Shown in pieces: positions 39,685-50,813 of a stretch of DNA of 64,000 nt (the first letter of the stretch is position 1; every line of letters begins with the position of its first letter). The notes beneath the pieces were generated by a model, which worked only from the letters and a program-made list of their open reading frames with translations, made no database searches and was not told the origin of the DNA. Position numbers and translations under genes: made by a program. This DNA comes from Cupriavidus sp. IDO (lineage in GTDB: Bacteria; Pseudomonadota; Gammaproteobacteria; Burkholderiales; Burkholderiaceae), in NCBI RefSeq assembly GCF_000812465.1, contig NZ_JWMA01000015.1, positions 32,122-96,121 on the forward strand. The letters run 5' to 3'.

Positions 39685-39957
39685 CGTCATCGACGAAATC
39701 CCCCTTTCGCCAATCACATTACATTCCAGCCGCCAGCCGGGCCGGGCAGGGGGCTGAACGCCATACCCCCTGTGGCATAATCAATTGCGAAGTCAAGCAT
39801 CGCAAAAGCGCTCGCTTCAGGCGGCTTCCGGCGCGATCATCGCCATTGTCGCCACACCGCTCGCCGTCGCGACTGAAGCGAAAAAATACCCCTGCAAACT
39901 ACTGTGCGGTACCTCAGACCTTCCTGCCAGGACGGGTCGCCGGGCCGCCACCGCATC
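39685..39957 (+). other. Upstream region of leuC
   Basis: No gene supported. CATAAT at 39775-39780 preceded by TGTGG is a weak -10 candidate. Arms CGCTTCAG and CTGAAGCG (about 39810 and 39873) could pair over a long loop, but no U-tract follows and no known regulatory RNA was recognised. Confidence 0.3.
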
Positions 39958-41367
39958 ATGGCCAAGACGCTCTACGACAAACTCTGGGATGACCACACCG
40001 TCCACGTCGAGGAAGACGGCACCACGCTGCTCTATATCGACCGCCACCTGCTGCATGAAGTGACCAGCCCGCAGGCGTTCGAAGGGCTGAAGATCGCGGA
40101 GCGGCCGGTATGGCGCATCAGCGCCAACCTGGCAGTGTCGGATCACAACGTGCCGACCACCGACCGCAGCCAGGGGATTGCCGACCCGGTGTCGAAACTG
40201 CAGGTGGATACGCTGGATGCGAACTGCGACAGCTACGGTATCACCCAGTTCAAGATGAACGATCACCGCCAGGGCATCGTCCACGTGATCGGGCCGGAGC
40301 AGGGCGCCACGCTGCCGGGCATGACCGTGGTGTGCGGCGACTCGCATACCAGCACGCACGGCGCATTCGGCGCGCTGGCGCACGGCATCGGCACCTCGGA
40401 AGTGGAACACGTGCTGGCCACGCAGACGCTGCTGGGCAAGAAGGCCAAGAACATGCTGGTCAAGGTGGAAGGCAAGCTGCCGCGCGGCTGCACCGCCAAG
40501 GACATCGTGCTGGCCGTGATCGGCAAGATCGGCACCGCGGGCGGCACCGGCTATACCATCGAGTTCGCCGGCTCGGCCATTCGCGACCTGACCATGGAAG
40601 GCCGCATGACCGTCTGCAATATGGCCATCGAAGCGGGCGCGCGCGCCGGCCTGGTGGCGGTGGACGATGTCACGCTGGAATACGTCAAGGGCCGTCCGTA
40701 CGCGCCGCAGGGCGTGGAATGGGAGCAGGCCGTCGGCTACTGGCGCACGCTGCATTCGGACGCCGGTGCCAAGTTCGACCAGGTGGTGGAACTGCGCGCG
40801 GAAGACGTTCGCCCGCAAGTGACCTGGGGCACCTCGCCGGAAATGGTCATCAGCATCGAGGACCGCGTGCCGGACCCCGAGAAGGAGAAGGACCCCAACA
40901 AGCGCAACGCCATGGAGCGCGCGCTCGAATACATGGGCCTGCAGCCCAACGTGCCGGTCGAGAGCATCAATATCGACAAGGTGTTCATCGGTTCCTGCAC
41001 CAACAGCCGCATCGAAGACATGCGCGCCGCCGCGTGGGTGGTGCAGAAGCTCGGTCGCAAGGTTGCATCGAACGTAAAGCTGGCGATGGTGGTGCCGGGT
41101 TCGGGCCTGGTCAAGGAACAGGCCGAGCGCGAAGGCCTGGACAAGATCTTCAGGGCTGCCGGCTTTGAATGGCGCGAGCCGGGCTGCTCGATGTGCCTGG
41201 CCATGAACGCCGACCGCCTCGATCCGGGCGAGCGCTGCGCGTCGACCTCGAACCGCAACTTCGAGGGCCGCCAGGGCGCAGGCGGACGCACGCACCTGGT
41301 GAGCCCGGCGATGGCAGCGGCTGCCGCCATCGAAGGCCACTTCGTCGATATCCGCAAGCTGGGCTGA
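39958..41367 (+). CDS. leuC: 3-isopropylmalate dehydratase large subunit
   Basis: A 469-residue aconitase-family subunit that isomerises 2- to 3-isopropylmalate in leucine synthesis. Iron-sulfur cysteines lie in [13 protein letters not shown] and [24 protein letters not shown] is the other signature. The ATG at 39958 is chosen by homology ([11 protein letters not shown]). It works as a heterodimer with LeuD, encoded two genes downstream. Confidence 0.97.
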   Translation: MAKTLYDKLWDDHTVHVEEDGTTLLYIDRHLLHEVTSPQAFEGLKIAERPVWRISANLAVSDHNVPTTDRSQGIADPVSKLQVDTLDANCDSYGITQFKMNDHRQGIVHVIGPEQGATLPGMTVVCGDSHTSTHGAFGALAHGIGTSEVEHVLATQTLLGKKAKNMLVKVEGKLPRGCTAKDIVLAVIGKIGTAGGTGYTIEFAGSAIRDLTMEGRMTVCNMAIEAGARAGLVAVDDVTLEYVKGRPYAPQGVEWEQAVGYWRTLHSDAGAKFDQVVELRAEDVRPQVTWGTSPEMVISIEDRVPDPEKEKDPNKRNAMERALEYMGLQPNVPVESINIDKVFIGSCTNSRIEDMRAAAWVVQKLGRKVASNVKLAMVVPGSGLVKEQAEREGLDKIFRAAGFEWREPGCSMCLAMNADRLDPGERCASTSNRNFEGRQGAGGRTHLVSPAMAAAAAIEGHFVDIRKLG

Positions 41368-41375
41368 GCGCAACG

Positions 41376-41507
41376 ATGAAGAGGACCCTGATCGCATTGC
41401 TGGCATGCCTCGGCATGCTGCAGCTTGCCGGCTGCAACACCATGGCCGGCCTGGGCAAGGACACGCAGGCCGCCGGCAGCTCGCTCGAGCGCGCGGCCAA
41501 GAGGTAA
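41376..41507 (+). CDS. Entericidin A/B family lipoprotein
   Basis: A 43-residue lipoprotein: signal peptide with lipobox LAGC (Cys20) and a short mature part [20 protein letters not shown] typical of entericidins. In E. coli the EcnA/EcnB pair behaves as an antidote/toxin, but many homologues are just small envelope lipoproteins. It starts 8 bases after leuC and ends 10 bases before leuD, so it is part of the leu operon; no second entericidin is adjacent. Confidence 0.85.
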   Translation: MKRTLIALLACLGMLQLAGCNTMAGLGKDTQAAGSSLERAAKR

Positions 41508-41517
41508 GGAAAGAGAC

Positions 41518-42168
41518 ATGGACAAGTTCACCGTACACAGCGGCCTCGTGGCGCCGCTCGACCGCGAAAACGTCGACACCGACGCCATCATCCCGAAGCA
41601 GTTCCTGAAGTCGATCCAGCGCACCGGCTTTGGCCCCAACCTGTTCGACGAATGGCGTTACAAGGACGTCGGCCAGCCCGGCATGGACAACAGCAAGCGT
41701 CCGCTGAACCCGGACTTCGTGCTGAACCAGCCGCGCTACCAGGGCGCTTCGATCCTGCTGGCGCGCCGCAACTTCGGCTGCGGCAGCTCGCGCGAGCATG
41801 CGCCGTGGGCGCTGACGCAATATGGCTTCCGCGCCGTGATCGCGCCGAGCTTCGCCGACATCTTCTTCAACAACTGCTACAAGAACGGCCTGCTGCCGGT
41901 GGTGCTGACCGAACAACAGGTCGACCACCTGTTCAACGAGACCAACGCCTTCAACGGCTACAAGCTGACCATCGACCTGGACAAGCAGGTGGTGCTCACG
42001 CCGTCGGGCCAGGCCTACGAGTTCGACATCGCCCCGTTCCGCAAGTACTGCATGCTCAACGGCTTCGACGACATCGGCCTGACCCTGCGTCACGCCGACA
42101 AGATCAAGGCGTATGAGGCCGAGCGCGTGGCCAAAATGCCGTGGCTGAACAACCGCCTGGTTGGCTGA
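41518..42168 (+). CDS. leuD: 3-isopropylmalate dehydratase small subunit
   Basis: A 216-residue swivel-domain partner of LeuC. Signature motifs are [15 protein letters not shown] (about 18-32) and [14 protein letters not shown] (about 85-98). GGAAAGAG precedes the ATG. Confidence 0.97.
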   Translation: MDKFTVHSGLVAPLDRENVDTDAIIPKQFLKSIQRTGFGPNLFDEWRYKDVGQPGMDNSKRPLNPDFVLNQPRYQGASILLARRNFGCGSSREHAPWALTQYGFRAVIAPSFADIFFNNCYKNGLLPVVLTEQQVDHLFNETNAFNGYKLTIDLDKQVVLTPSGQAYEFDIAPFRKYCMLNGFDDIGLTLRHADKIKAYEAERVAKMPWLNNRLVG

Positions 42169-42202
42169 ACTCCATACGCACATAACAAGGAAGACGCACA
42201 GC

Positions 42203-43270
42203 ATGAAAATCGCAGTCCTGCCGGGTGACGGCATTGGTCCCGAGATCGTCGCGGAGGCCGTCAAGGTCCTGAACGCCCTCGACGAAAAGTTCGAAATGGA
42301 AACCGCGCCGGTGGGCGGCGCCGGCTACGAGGCCGAAGGCCATCCGCTGCCGGAAAACACCCTGAAGCTGGCCAAGGAAGCCGACGCCATCCTGTTCGGC
42401 GCGGTGGGCGACTGGAAGTACGACAGCCTGGATCGTCCGCTGCGGCCCGAGCAGGCCATCCTCGGCCTGCGCAAGCACCTGCAGCTGTTCGCCAACTTCC
42501 GTCCGGCGATCTGCTATCCGGAACTGACCGGCGCCTCCAGCCTGAAGCCCGAGCTGGTGGCCGGCCTGGATATCCTGATCGTGCGCGAGCTGAACGGGGA
42601 CATCTACTTCGGCCAGCCGCGCGGCGTGCGCGAAGCGCCGGACGGCCTGTTCAAGGGCGCCCGCGAAGGCTTCGACACCATGCGCTACAGCGAGCCGGAG
42701 ATCCGCCGCATCGCCCACGTGGCCTTCCAGGCCGCGGCCAAGCGCGGCAAGAAGCTGTGCAGCGTCGACAAGGCCAACGTGCTCGAGACCTTCCAGTTCT
42801 GGAAGGACATCGTGATCGATGTGCACAAGGAATACCCGGAGGTCGAGCTGTCGCACATGTACGTGGACAACGCGGCCATGCAGCTGGTCAAGGCGCCCAA
42901 GAGCTTCGACGTGATCGTCACCGGCAATATGTTCGGCGACATCCTGTCGGACGAGGCGGCCATGCTGACCGGCTCGATCGGCATGCTGCCATCGGCTTCG
43001 CTGGATGCCAACAACAAGGGCCTGTACGAGCCGTCGCATGGCTCGGCACCGGACATCGCGGGCAAGGGCGTGGCCAATCCGCTGGCTACCATCCTGTCGG
43101 CGGCCATGATGCTGCGCTACTCGCTGAACAAGGCCGGGCAGGCTGACCGCATCGAGAATGCCGTCAAGAAGGTGCTGGCCCAGGGCTATCGCACCGGCGA
43201 CATCCTGACGCCGGGCTGCAAGCAGGTTGGCACCCGCGAGATGGGTGACGCGGTGCTGGCGGCACTGTAA
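42203..43270 (+). CDS. leuB: 3-isopropylmalate dehydrogenase
   Basis: A 355-residue NAD-dependent beta-decarboxylating dehydrogenase for the third step of leucine synthesis. Visible motifs are the N-terminal [25 protein letters not shown], the metal-binding Asp residues in [20 protein letters not shown] and the adenine-binding [19 protein letters not shown] precedes the ATG. Confidence 0.97.
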   Translation: MKIAVLPGDGIGPEIVAEAVKVLNALDEKFEMETAPVGGAGYEAEGHPLPENTLKLAKEADAILFGAVGDWKYDSLDRPLRPEQAILGLRKHLQLFANFRPAICYPELTGASSLKPELVAGLDILIVRELNGDIYFGQPRGVREAPDGLFKGAREGFDTMRYSEPEIRRIAHVAFQAAAKRGKKLCSVDKANVLETFQFWKDIVIDVHKEYPEVELSHMYVDNAAMQLVKAPKSFDVIVTGNMFGDILSDEAAMLTGSIGMLPSASLDANNKGLYEPSHGSAPDIAGKGVANPLATILSAAMMLRYSLNKAGQADRIENAVKKVLAQGYRTGDILTPGCKQVGTREMGDAVLAAL

Positions 43271-43279
43271 GTCACATGC

Positions 43280-43313
43280 GAACGGGCTCCGCGTGAGTGG
43301 TGCCCGTTCTTTT
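43280..43313 (+). terminator. Rho-independent terminator of the leu operon
   Basis: Stem GAACGGGC/GCCCGTTC (43280-43287 with 43302-43309) followed by TTTTA. Confidence 0.75.
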
Positions 43314-43369
43314 ATTTGTCCCTGTTTTCCACGCTGCGGCGGCGCCGCAAAATCGTGTAAACTCCGCGA

Positions 43370-43501
43370 ATGGCCCGATTTTCCCAGTCCACCCTGACTG
43401 CTGCTGTTGCCCTGACCGCTACCCGCGGCCCGGTCGGCACGATTTCGCCCGGCCAATCTGCAACGACGATTAAAAGCACTATTAAAACCGCGATCGCCTA
43501 G
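43370..43501 (+). CDS. Candidate asd leader peptide
   Basis: A 43-codon frame between the leu terminator and asd. It has nine Thr codons, and its C-terminal end reads TTIKSTIKTAIA: Thr, Ile and Lys, the end products of the aspartate pathway that asd feeds. A possible -10 (TAAACT, 43358-43363) would place the transcript start almost at the ATG, since no Shine-Dalgarno is visible. A 9-base hairpin (43525-43533 with 43559-43567) follows before asd. This could be attenuation control or a chance reading frame. Confidence 0.3.
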   Translation: MARFSQSTLTAAVALTATRGPVGTISPGQSATTIKSTIKTAIA

Positions 43502-43524
43502 ATCCGTTCGTCGTGCCTGCCCGT

Positions 43525-43567
43525 CTTCCCCGCGCAGCCACGCCGGGCGAGGAAAATGGCGGGGAAG
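43525..43567 (+). other. Hairpin immediately upstream of the asd ribosome-binding region
   Basis: Arms CTTCCCCGC and GCGGGGAAG pair perfectly over a 25-base loop, ending 23 bases before the asd start codon. The U content after it is low (TTCAAATC), so it may affect translation rather than terminate. Confidence 0.45.
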
Positions 43568-43590
43568 TTCAAATCACATCGAGGTAAGTC

Positions 43591-44727
43591 ATGATTGTAG
43601 GTCTCGTCGGTTGGCGGGGAATGGTCGGCAGCGTCCTGATGCAGCGCATGCAGGAAGAGCGTGATTTCGACCATATCGAGCCCGTTTTCTTCAGCACGTC
43701 CAATGCCGGCGGCAAGGCGCCCGCCATGGCCAGGAACGAAACCACGCTGAAAGATGCCAACGATATCGAAGCACTGAAGAAGTGCGACGTGGTCCTGACC
43801 GCCCAGGGCGGCGACTACACCAACGAGGTCTTTCCCAAGCTGCGCGCGGCCGGCTGGAAGGGCTACTGGATCGACGCGGCGTCCTCGCTGCGCATGAAGG
43901 ACGATGCCATCATCGTGCTGGATCCGGTCAACCAGGGTGTGATCAAGGATGCCCTGTCCAAGGGTGTGAAGAATTTCATCGGCGGCAACTGCACGGTCAG
44001 CTGCATGCTGATGGGTCTGGGCGGCCTGTTCGAGGCTGACCTGATCGAGTGGATGACTTCGATGACGTACCAGGCCGCTTCGGGCGGCGGTGCACAGCAT
44101 ATGCGCGAGCTGTTGACCCAGTTCGGCACGCTGAACGCGTCGGTCAAGCCGCTGCTGGATGACCCGGCTTCGGCCATTCTCGAGATCGACCGCAAGATCC
44201 TGGCGACCCAGCATGGCCTGTCCGCCGAGGAAACCAGGCAGTTCGGCGTGCCGCTGGCCGGCAACCTGATTCCCTGGATCGACAAGGACCTGGGCAACGG
44301 CCAGTCCAGGGAAGAGTGGAAGGGCGGCGCCGAGACCAACAAGATCCTGGGCCGCGGCGAGGGCTTCCTGGGTGCGACCGGCGCCACGCCGATCGCCGTG
44401 GACGGCCTGTGCGTGCGCATCGGCGCGATGCGCTGCCACTCGCAGGCGCTGACCATCAAGCTGCGCAAGGACGTGCCGCTGGACGAGATCGAAGGCATGC
44501 TGGCGACCCACAACCCGTGGGCAAAGGTGGTGCCGAACACGCGCGAGGCGAGCATGACCGACCTCACGCCGGCTGCCGTGACCGGCACGCTGACCATTCC
44601 GGTCGGCCGACTGCGCAAGATGCAGATGGGCGGCGAGTACCTGTCGGCCTTCACCGTGGGCGACCAGTTGCTGTGGGGCGCCGCCGAGCCGCTGCGCCGT
44701 ATGCTGCGCATTCTGATCGAATCCTGA
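43591..44727 (+). CDS. asd: Aspartate-semialdehyde dehydrogenase
   Basis: A 378-residue NADPH-dependent enzyme that makes aspartate semialdehyde, the branch point to Lys, Met, Thr and Ile. Cofactor loop [14 protein letters not shown] is at 4-17. The catalytic Cys is in [17 protein letters not shown] (about 134), with [11 protein letters not shown] near 290. GAGGTAA precedes the ATG at 43591. Confidence 0.97.
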   Translation: MIVGLVGWRGMVGSVLMQRMQEERDFDHIEPVFFSTSNAGGKAPAMARNETTLKDANDIEALKKCDVVLTAQGGDYTNEVFPKLRAAGWKGYWIDAASSLRMKDDAIIVLDPVNQGVIKDALSKGVKNFIGGNCTVSCMLMGLGGLFEADLIEWMTSMTYQAASGGGAQHMRELLTQFGTLNASVKPLLDDPASAILEIDRKILATQHGLSAEETRQFGVPLAGNLIPWIDKDLGNGQSREEWKGGAETNKILGRGEGFLGATGATPIAVDGLCVRIGAMRCHSQALTIKLRKDVPLDEIEGMLATHNPWAKVVPNTREASMTDLTPAAVTGTLTIPVGRLRKMQMGGEYLSAFTVGDQLLWGAAEPLRRMLRILIES

Positions 44728-44800
44728 GTCCCGCCTCCGGATGCCAATTGCCTGGTTGCTTTCGTTGCGGCCAGGCAACAGAATGTATCGCTTTGCCCGC

Positions 44801-44824
44801 AACGCCGCGCCCATGCGCGGCGTT
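44801..44824 (+). terminator. Hairpin after asd
   Basis: A 10-base stem AACGCCGCGC/GCGCGGCGTT with a 4-base loop, followed by GTTGT; a probable terminator with a poor U-tract. The rest of 44728-45010 holds no other recognised element. Confidence 0.6.
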
Positions 44825-45010
44825 GTTGTATCCGGCTGCCTTTTTTCCCGGGCGATGCGTCACAATACGCCGGCATGCGCCCGGCATCCGCTTTGGCCGA
44901 TGCCGGCACGCGAGCTGGGAAGGGCTCGGTCAGAACGCCCGCTTGCTGCGCCTGGTTTCTTTTGGGTCGGGGTCTATTTCGTTACTAGAACATAACTAAC
45001 GGAGCACAAG

Positions 45011-47842
45011 GTGAGTGTGAGCCAACATCGCCGGAAAGATGCGCCTACTGTCCGTCAGCGCTGGTCAACGCTGGCCGTGACGGCTATCGGCCTGCTGCTT
45101 GCGCAGCCTGCCGCGTACGCCGCGGGGTTCGGGCAATTGCGGGTACAGTCGAATCTGGGGCAGCCGCTACAGGCTGAAATCGACATCAGCGGCGTCAGCG
45201 CCGACGAAGCGGCCGGGCTGAGCATCAAGCTCGCTTCCCCGGACGCCTATGCCAGGGCCGGACTGACGTACCTGCCCGCCGTCAGCAGCCTGCGCCTAGA
45301 TATCGAGCGACGCCCGAACGGCAGCTATGTCGCACGTGTGCGGTCGAACCAGCCGATCAGCGAGCCGTTTGTCGACATCCTGGTCGACATGAGCTGGTCG
45401 AGCGGCAAAGTTTCCCGCGCTTACACCTTCCTGCTTGACCCCGCCGGGGCCAAGGCCTCGAACCAGACTTTCTCGCCGACGACCGTGGTGCCGGCCGCAA
45501 CGCCTGACGCGCCGCCGAGCGTGCCGGCACCAGCGGCCGCCACGGCCGATGCCGCGCCGGCCGCCGCTCAGCCTGCGCCGCAACCGGCGCAGGCTGCCCA
45601 GCAGCCTCGGCCAGCGCGCCAGGCGGCAACGCCCAGGCGCGCGCCTGTCGCCGATGCCGGAGAAAAGGCCCCCGGCGCGGGTTACACCGTGCAGCGCGGC
45701 GATACGCTCTACGCGATCGCCGGCGATGCCATGCAGGGTCAGGAATCGGTCTCGCTCGACCAGATGCTGCTGGCGCTCTATCGCAACAATCCCAATGCCT
45801 TCATCGGCGGCAATATCAACCGGCTCAGGTCGGGTGCCGTGCTGAAGGTGCCGTCCCGGCAGGAAGCGCAGGCGGTGACGCCAAAGGCCGCCCGCCGCGA
45901 GGTGGTTGCCCGCACCCAAGGCTTCGATGCCTATCGCAGCCGGCTGGCCAGCGCCGCGGCCGCCAAGGCGGTCGAGGCCGACAGCGGGCGCGAGCATTCG
46001 GGCAACGTCACGGCACGCGTGCAGGAGCAGGCGGCGCCTGCTGCCGGCCCGCGCGACGAGCTCAAGCTGAGCAAGGCGGAGCGCGGCGCGCAGGCCAACG
46101 CAACGGCTCAGGCCGAAGCCAATGTCGCGCGCGACCGTCAGTTGAAGGAAGCCGAGGCCAAGATGGCCCAGCTCGAGAAGAACGTTGGCGACATGCAGCG
46201 GCTGCTCGAACTGAAGAACGGCGAGATTGCCAAGTTGTCGCAGGCCAACCAGGCCGCGCAGGCCGAGAAGGAAAAGGCTCAGGCTCAGGCAAAGCCCGAA
46301 GCGACTGCACCGACCGTCGTCGCTGCACAGCCGCCCAAGGCGGATGTACCCAACGCTGCCGCGCCCGCTGTCGCCGCTGCTGCGCCCGCTGTCGCTACTA
46401 CTGCCGCGGCCAGCGGTGCAGCACCGGAAGCCGCCGCACCTGCGGTTGCAACTGCCGCGGCTCCCGCCTCGGCGCCGGCGGCAACTGCAAGCGCGGCGCA
46501 GGCCAGCGCGCCGGCATCGGCGCCGGCAGCCAAGCGCCCGCCGGTGGTGGTGCAGGCCGAGCCGGCTCCGCAGCCCTCGTTCCTGGATGGCCTGCTGGCC
46601 AACCCGACGTTGCTGCCAGGCGGCGGCCTGCTGATCGCGCTGCTGGGCGGCTATGCGATCTACCGGCGTCGGCAGCAGCAAAAGACGAGCGATTCCGCCG
46701 GCTTCGGCGACAGCATCCTGTCGCAGGAAAGCACGGTGATGGCTGGCGCCAATTCGCTCTTCGGCACCGCGGGCGGGCAGAGTGTCGATACCTCGCAGCA
46801 CAGCGTGTTCGGTGCGGATTTCCGCATCGGCAACAACACGCCGGAAGCCAATGAGGTCGACCCGATCGCCGAGGCCGAGGTCTATATCGCCTACGGGCGC
46901 GATGTGCAGGCGGAAGAAATCCTGCGCGAAGCCTTGCAGAAAAACCCGGAGCAACAGCCGGTCAGGCTGAAGCTCCTGGAGATTTACAGTAATCGTCAGG
47001 ATGTGGAAGGGTTCCGCGTGATTGCAGAAGAAATGTTCGCCCAGACCGGCGGACACGGAGCGGAATGGCTGAAAGCCGCGGAAATGGGCCGGGCCCTCGA
47101 TGCGGGCAATGCAATGTACCTGGCGGTAACGCCGGATGCCGGCGCCGGTCCGGAAACATCGACCCCGGCGTCGGACCAGTGGCGCACGCGGGATCCGTCG
47201 CTGGATCCGGCTGCCCAGCCGCGCGAGCCCGCGCTGGGCGACCTGGCATTGCCGCTGGATGCCTTCCCGGCACCGGCCGCGGGCGACCCGATCGTGGCGC
47301 CGGAGTCGGCCTCACTGGTGTTCGGCAATGAGAATCCGCTTGCCGAGCCGGTCATGCGCCTGGACAGCGGCCTGGATTTCGACATGCCGGCAGGTGAATC
47401 CGACCCGCTGGCCGACGTGCCGCGCCTGGATACCCCGGCGCTGGATACGCCGACGCTGTCGCGTCCATTGGACTTCGACATGCCGGACATCTCGCTCGAC
47501 CTGAATGCGGACGCCCAGGCCGATGCCCGCTCGCTGGCCGAATCCACGGTGCCGCTGCCGTCGCCGACCATGATGCGCAACGGCAAGCTGACCGAGCCGA
47601 TCGACCTGACGCGGATTTCCGGTGAGAACGTGTCGGACACCGCGCGCGGCGTTTCGCCGAGTACGCTCTCGTCGGACGGCATGGACGGCGGGCGCGATAT
47701 GCAGATCAAGCTCGACCTGGCCCGCGCCTACATCGAGATCGGCGACAAGGAAGGGGCCCGCGAGCTGCTGCAGGAAGTGGTGGAACAGTCGCAGGACAGC
47801 CTGCAGGCCGAAGCCCGGTCGCTGCTGCTCGAGGTGGCCTGA
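45011..47842 (+). CDS. fimV: FimV/HubP-type polar landmark protein
   Basis: A 943-residue inner-membrane protein organising the cell pole, type IV pili and related machinery. Order: signal-anchor to about 38, FimV N-terminal domain (GFGQLRVQSNLGQPLQAEI), LysM domain (YTVQRGDTLYAIAGDAM, about 225-241), coiled coil at about 365-430, long Ala/Pro-rich linker, transmembrane helix at about 540-557, then a cytoplasmic acidic region with TPR-like repeats and the conserved FimV C-terminal domain (KLDLARAYIEIGDKEGARELL). It starts with GTG; GGAG lies 6 bases upstream. Confidence 0.93.
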   Translation: MSVSQHRRKDAPTVRQRWSTLAVTAIGLLLAQPAAYAAGFGQLRVQSNLGQPLQAEIDISGVSADEAAGLSIKLASPDAYARAGLTYLPAVSSLRLDIERRPNGSYVARVRSNQPISEPFVDILVDMSWSSGKVSRAYTFLLDPAGAKASNQTFSPTTVVPAATPDAPPSVPAPAAATADAAPAAAQPAPQPAQAAQQPRPARQAATPRRAPVADAGEKAPGAGYTVQRGDTLYAIAGDAMQGQESVSLDQMLLALYRNNPNAFIGGNINRLRSGAVLKVPSRQEAQAVTPKAARREVVARTQGFDAYRSRLASAAAAKAVEADSGREHSGNVTARVQEQAAPAAGPRDELKLSKAERGAQANATAQAEANVARDRQLKEAEAKMAQLEKNVGDMQRLLELKNGEIAKLSQANQAAQAEKEKAQAQAKPEATAPTVVAAQPPKADVPNAAAPAVAAAAPAVATTAAASGAAPEAAAPAVATAAAPASAPAATASAAQASAPASAPAAKRPPVVVQAEPAPQPSFLDGLLANPTLLPGGGLLIALLGGYAIYRRRQQQKTSDSAGFGDSILSQESTVMAGANSLFGTAGGQSVDTSQHSVFGADFRIGNNTPEANEVDPIAEAEVYIAYGRDVQAEEILREALQKNPEQQPVRLKLLEIYSNRQDVEGFRVIAEEMFAQTGGHGAEWLKAAEMGRALDAGNAMYLAVTPDAGAGPETSTPASDQWRTRDPSLDPAAQPREPALGDLALPLDAFPAPAAGDPIVAPESASLVFGNENPLAEPVMRLDSGLDFDMPAGESDPLADVPRLDTPALDTPTLSRPLDFDMPDISLDLNADAQADARSLAESTVPLPSPTMMRNGKLTEPIDLTRISGENVSDTARGVSPSTLSSDGMDGGRDMQIKLDLARAYIEIGDKEGARELLQEVVEQSQDSLQAEARSLLLEVA

Positions 47843-47893
47843 GCTATCATTGATGGCCCGGGCGGCGGCACGCTGTGCCGTGGCCCGAAGCGA

Positions 47894-47929
47894 TGCGCCG
47901 GAAGCGTCCCTTCCGGCGCATTTTCTTTT
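47894..47929 (+). terminator. Rho-independent terminator of fimV
   Basis: A 10-base perfect stem TGCGCCGGAA/TTCCGGCGCA with a 7-base loop, followed by TTTTCTTTT. Confidence 0.9.
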
Positions 47930-47994
47930 GGCGCTTGCAGCGTGCAGCGCCAGCAGGTCCAAAGCAATTCGCCGCCCCGCATCCACATCGCTAC

Positions 47995-48816
47995 ATGAAT
48001 CGCATCGCACTCGGCCTCCACTACGACGGCGCCGCCTTCTCGGGCTGGCAGTCGCAGCCGCACCGCAACACCGTGCAGGACCATCTGGAAGACGCCATCG
48101 AGCGCTTTGCCGGCGTGCGCCTGCCGACCACGGTGGCGGGCCGGACGGACACTGGCGTGCATGCGCTGGGGCAGGTGATCCATCTCGAAACGGAACTGGA
48201 GCGCGAGCTGTTCTCCTGGGTGCGCGGCGTCAACGCCTTCCTGCCGCCATCGATCGCGCTTCAGTGGGCGCGCAAGGTCGACGAGAGCTTCCATGCGCGC
48301 TTCCTGGCCTATGAGCGCATGTACTATTACGCGCTCTATGTCGGCCCGCACCGGGTGCCGCTGATTCATGGCCGCGCCGGCTATCTGATGCTGCCGCCAG
48401 GCCAGCGGCTCGACGTCGACGCCATGCGCACGGCAGCCGCCTGCCTGATCGGCGAGCACGACTTTTCTGCCTTCCGTGCCGCCGAATGCCAGGCCAAGTC
48501 GCCGGTCAAGACCATGTACGATGTGACGCTGAAGGCCGACGGCAACTGGGTGTTCCTGCGTTTTCGCGCCAGCGCCTTCCTGCACCATATGGTCCGCAAC
48601 CTCATGGGTTGCCTGGTGGCGGTGGGGCGGGGGCGGTATCCGCCCGAATGGCTGGCCCAGGTGCTGGCGGGGCGCGACCGCCGGCTGGCGGCGCCCACCT
48701 TCATGCCGGACGGGTTGTACCTGGCTGACGTGAAGTATCCTGAGGCTTACCAGATCCCGGCGGTCGATCCCTCCGCCAGCCTGTTCCATGGAGTGTTTCG
48801 CGATGACGAGGCCTGA
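47995..48816 (+). CDS. truA: tRNA pseudouridine(38-40) synthase
   Basis: A 273-residue pseudouridine synthase acting on the anticodon arm. The catalytic Asp is in [14 protein letters not shown] (about 52). Other TruA blocks are ALHYDG-like [13 protein letters not shown] at the start and [11 protein letters not shown] near 200. The end overlaps trpF by 14 bases. Confidence 0.96.
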   Translation: MNRIALGLHYDGAAFSGWQSQPHRNTVQDHLEDAIERFAGVRLPTTVAGRTDTGVHALGQVIHLETELERELFSWVRGVNAFLPPSIALQWARKVDESFHARFLAYERMYYYALYVGPHRVPLIHGRAGYLMLPPGQRLDVDAMRTAAACLIGEHDFSAFRAAECQAKSPVKTMYDVTLKADGNWVFLRFRASAFLHHMVRNLMGCLVAVGRGRYPPEWLAQVLAGRDRRLAAPTFMPDGLYLADVKYPEAYQIPAVDPSASLFHGVFRDDEA

Positions 48817-49495
48817 GCGCACCCGCATCAAGATCTGCGGCCTGACGCGCGAGGACGATGTCCGCGCCGCGGTGGATGCCGGCGCAGATGCCATCGGCCT
48901 GGTGTTCTACCCGGGCAGCCCGCGGTTTGTCGATGTGGCGCGCGCTGCCGCGCTGGCCGATGCGGCCGGGCCCTTCGTCTCCATCGTCGGCCTGTTCGTC
49001 AATGCGGACGTGGAGGAGATCGCCCATGTTGCCGAGCGCGTGCCGCTGACGCTGCTTCAGCTCCACGGCGACGAAACCCCGCAGTTCTGCACGCAGGCCG
49101 CCCAGCGCTGCCGGCTGCCGTTCCTGCGCGCCGCCCGTGTCCGGCCGGGTCTCGATTTGGTAGAATTCGCCGATCACTATCGTGATGCCGCTGCCTTGCT
49201 GCTCGATGCCTTCGTGGAAGGCTACGGCGGTGGCGGCCACGTCTTCGACTGGACCCTGATTCCCCCGGCATGGCTTCCGCACGACCATCCGTCCACCGGC
49301 AACCCGAACGCAAACGGCGCTCCTCGCATCGTTTTGAGTGGTGGGTTGAACGCGCAAAACGTCGCTGGCGCGATTGAACGCGTGCGGCCGTACGCTGTTG
49401 ACGTCAGCAGTGGCGTCGAGGCCGCAAAGGGCGTGAAGGATCATGCCCGCATCGCCGCGTTCGTGCGCGCTGTCCGCAGTACCGAGGCAGGATGA
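48803..49495 (+). CDS. trpF: Phosphoribosylanthranilate isomerase
   Basis: A 230-residue TIM-barrel enzyme of tryptophan synthesis. The catalytic Cys is in [12 protein letters not shown] and the catalytic Asp lies in the [19 protein letters not shown] region; the phosphate site is [10 protein letters not shown]. The start at 48803 overlaps truA; a start at 48788 is also open but less homologous. Confidence 0.95.
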   Translation: MTRPERTRIKICGLTREDDVRAAVDAGADAIGLVFYPGSPRFVDVARAAALADAAGPFVSIVGLFVNADVEEIAHVAERVPLTLLQLHGDETPQFCTQAAQRCRLPFLRAARVRPGLDLVEFADHYRDAAALLLDAFVEGYGGGGHVFDWTLIPPAWLPHDHPSTGNPNANGAPRIVLSGGLNAQNVAGAIERVRPYAVDVSSGVEAAKGVKDHARIAAFVRAVRSTEAG

Positions 49496-49619
49496 TCCGG
49501 GTCGCTCCGCGACAAGTTCCGAATGCCGCCCGTAGCCTGCCGGCGCGGGCACCGCACATCGCTGTCAACTTTGCGCCCTTGCTTTCCGATGCAAGGCCGC
49601 AGTTCTGAAGAGTCTAGAC

Positions 49620-50813
49620 ATGTACGACTTGCCCGATTCCCGTGGCCATTTCGGCCCCTATGGCGGCACCTTCGTTTCCGAAACCCTGGTTCACGCGCTC
49701 GATGAGCTGCGCGAGGCTTATGCCCACTACCAGAAGGATGCCGATTTCGACGCGGAATACCGCCGCGAGCTGAAGCACTTCGTCGGCCGTCCGTCGCCGA
49801 TCTACCATGCGCAGCGCTGGAGCGAGATGCTCGGCGGCGCGCAGATCTACCTCAAGCGCGAAGACCTGAACCACACCGGCGCCCACAAGATCAACAACGT
49901 CATCGGCCAGGCCCTGCTCGCCAAGCGCATGGGCAAGCGCCGCGTGATCGCCGAGACCGGGGCAGGGCAGCACGGCGTGGCCACGGCCACCATCGCGGCG
50001 CGCTTCGGCATGGAGTGCGTGGTCTACATGGGCTCCGAGGACGTCAAGCGCCAGGCTGCCAACGTCTATCGCATGAAGCTGCTGGGCGCCACCGTGGTGC
50101 CGGTGGAAAGCGGCTCGCGCACGCTCAAGGACGCGCTCAACGAGGCCATGCGCGACTGGGTGACCAATGTCGAGACCACGTTCTACATCATCGGCACGGT
50201 TGCGGGTCCGCATCCGTATCCGATGATGGTGCGCGATTTCCAGTGCGTGATCGGTGAAGAGGCCAAGGTGCAGATGCCGGAGATGACCGGCCGCCAGCCG
50301 GATGCCGTGATCGCCTGCGTGGGCGGCGGTTCCAATGCCATGGGCATCTTCTACCCGTACATCGAGCACGAGGACGTGCAGCTGATCGGCGTGGAAGCCG
50401 CCGGCGATGGCCTGGACACCGGCCGTCACGCGGCGTCGCTGATCGGTGGTTCGCCGGGCGTGCTGCACGGTAACCGTACCTACCTGCTGCAGGACGACAA
50501 CGGCCAGATCATCGAGACCCATTCGGTTTCGGCGGGCCTGGACTACCCCGGCGTCGGCCCCGAGCATGCCTGGCTCAAGGACACCGGCCGGGCCCAGTAC
50601 GTGCCGATTACCGATGAAGAGGCACTGAAGGCGTTCCACGACTGCTGCCGCATCGAGGGCATCATCCCCGCGCTGGAGTCGAGCCATGCCATCGCCTACG
50701 CGTGCAAGCTGGCGCCGACGCTGCCCAAGGACAAGCTGTTGCTGGTCAACCTGTCCGGGCGCGGCGACAAGGACATGCACACCGTGGCCGAGCGTTCGGG
50801 GCTGAAGCTCTGA
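49620..50813 (+). CDS. trpB: Tryptophan synthase beta chain
   Basis: A 397-residue PLP enzyme joining indole and serine. The PLP Lys is in [12 protein letters not shown] (about K89), followed by [10 protein letters not shown] and the phosphate-binding [10 protein letters not shown]. Its stop overlaps the methyltransferase start by one base, so translation is probably coupled. Confidence 0.98.
   Translation: MYDLPDSRGHFGPYGGTFVSETLVHALDELREAYAHYQKDADFDAEYRRELKHFVGRPSPIYHAQRWSEMLGGAQIYLKREDLNHTGAHKINNVIGQALLAKRMGKRRVIAETGAGQHGVATATIAARFGMECVVYMGSEDVKRQAANVYRMKLLGATVVPVESGSRTLKDALNEAMRDWVTNVETTFYIIGTVAGPHPYPMMVRDFQCVIGEEAKVQMPEMTGRQPDAVIACVGGGSNAMGIFYPYIEHEDVQLIGVEAAGDGLDTGRHAASLIGGSPGVLHGNRTYLLQDDNGQIIETHSVSAGLDYPGVGPEHAWLKDTGRAQYVPITDEEALKAFHDCCRIEGIIPALESSHAIAYACKLAPTLPKDKLLLVNLSGRGDKDMHTVAERSGLKL

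Noticed and set aside
39810..39880. Inverted repeat CGCTTCAG/CTGAAGCG upstream of leuC as an attenuator
   Set aside because: The loop is long, no U-tract follows, and no leucine-rich leader peptide precedes it.
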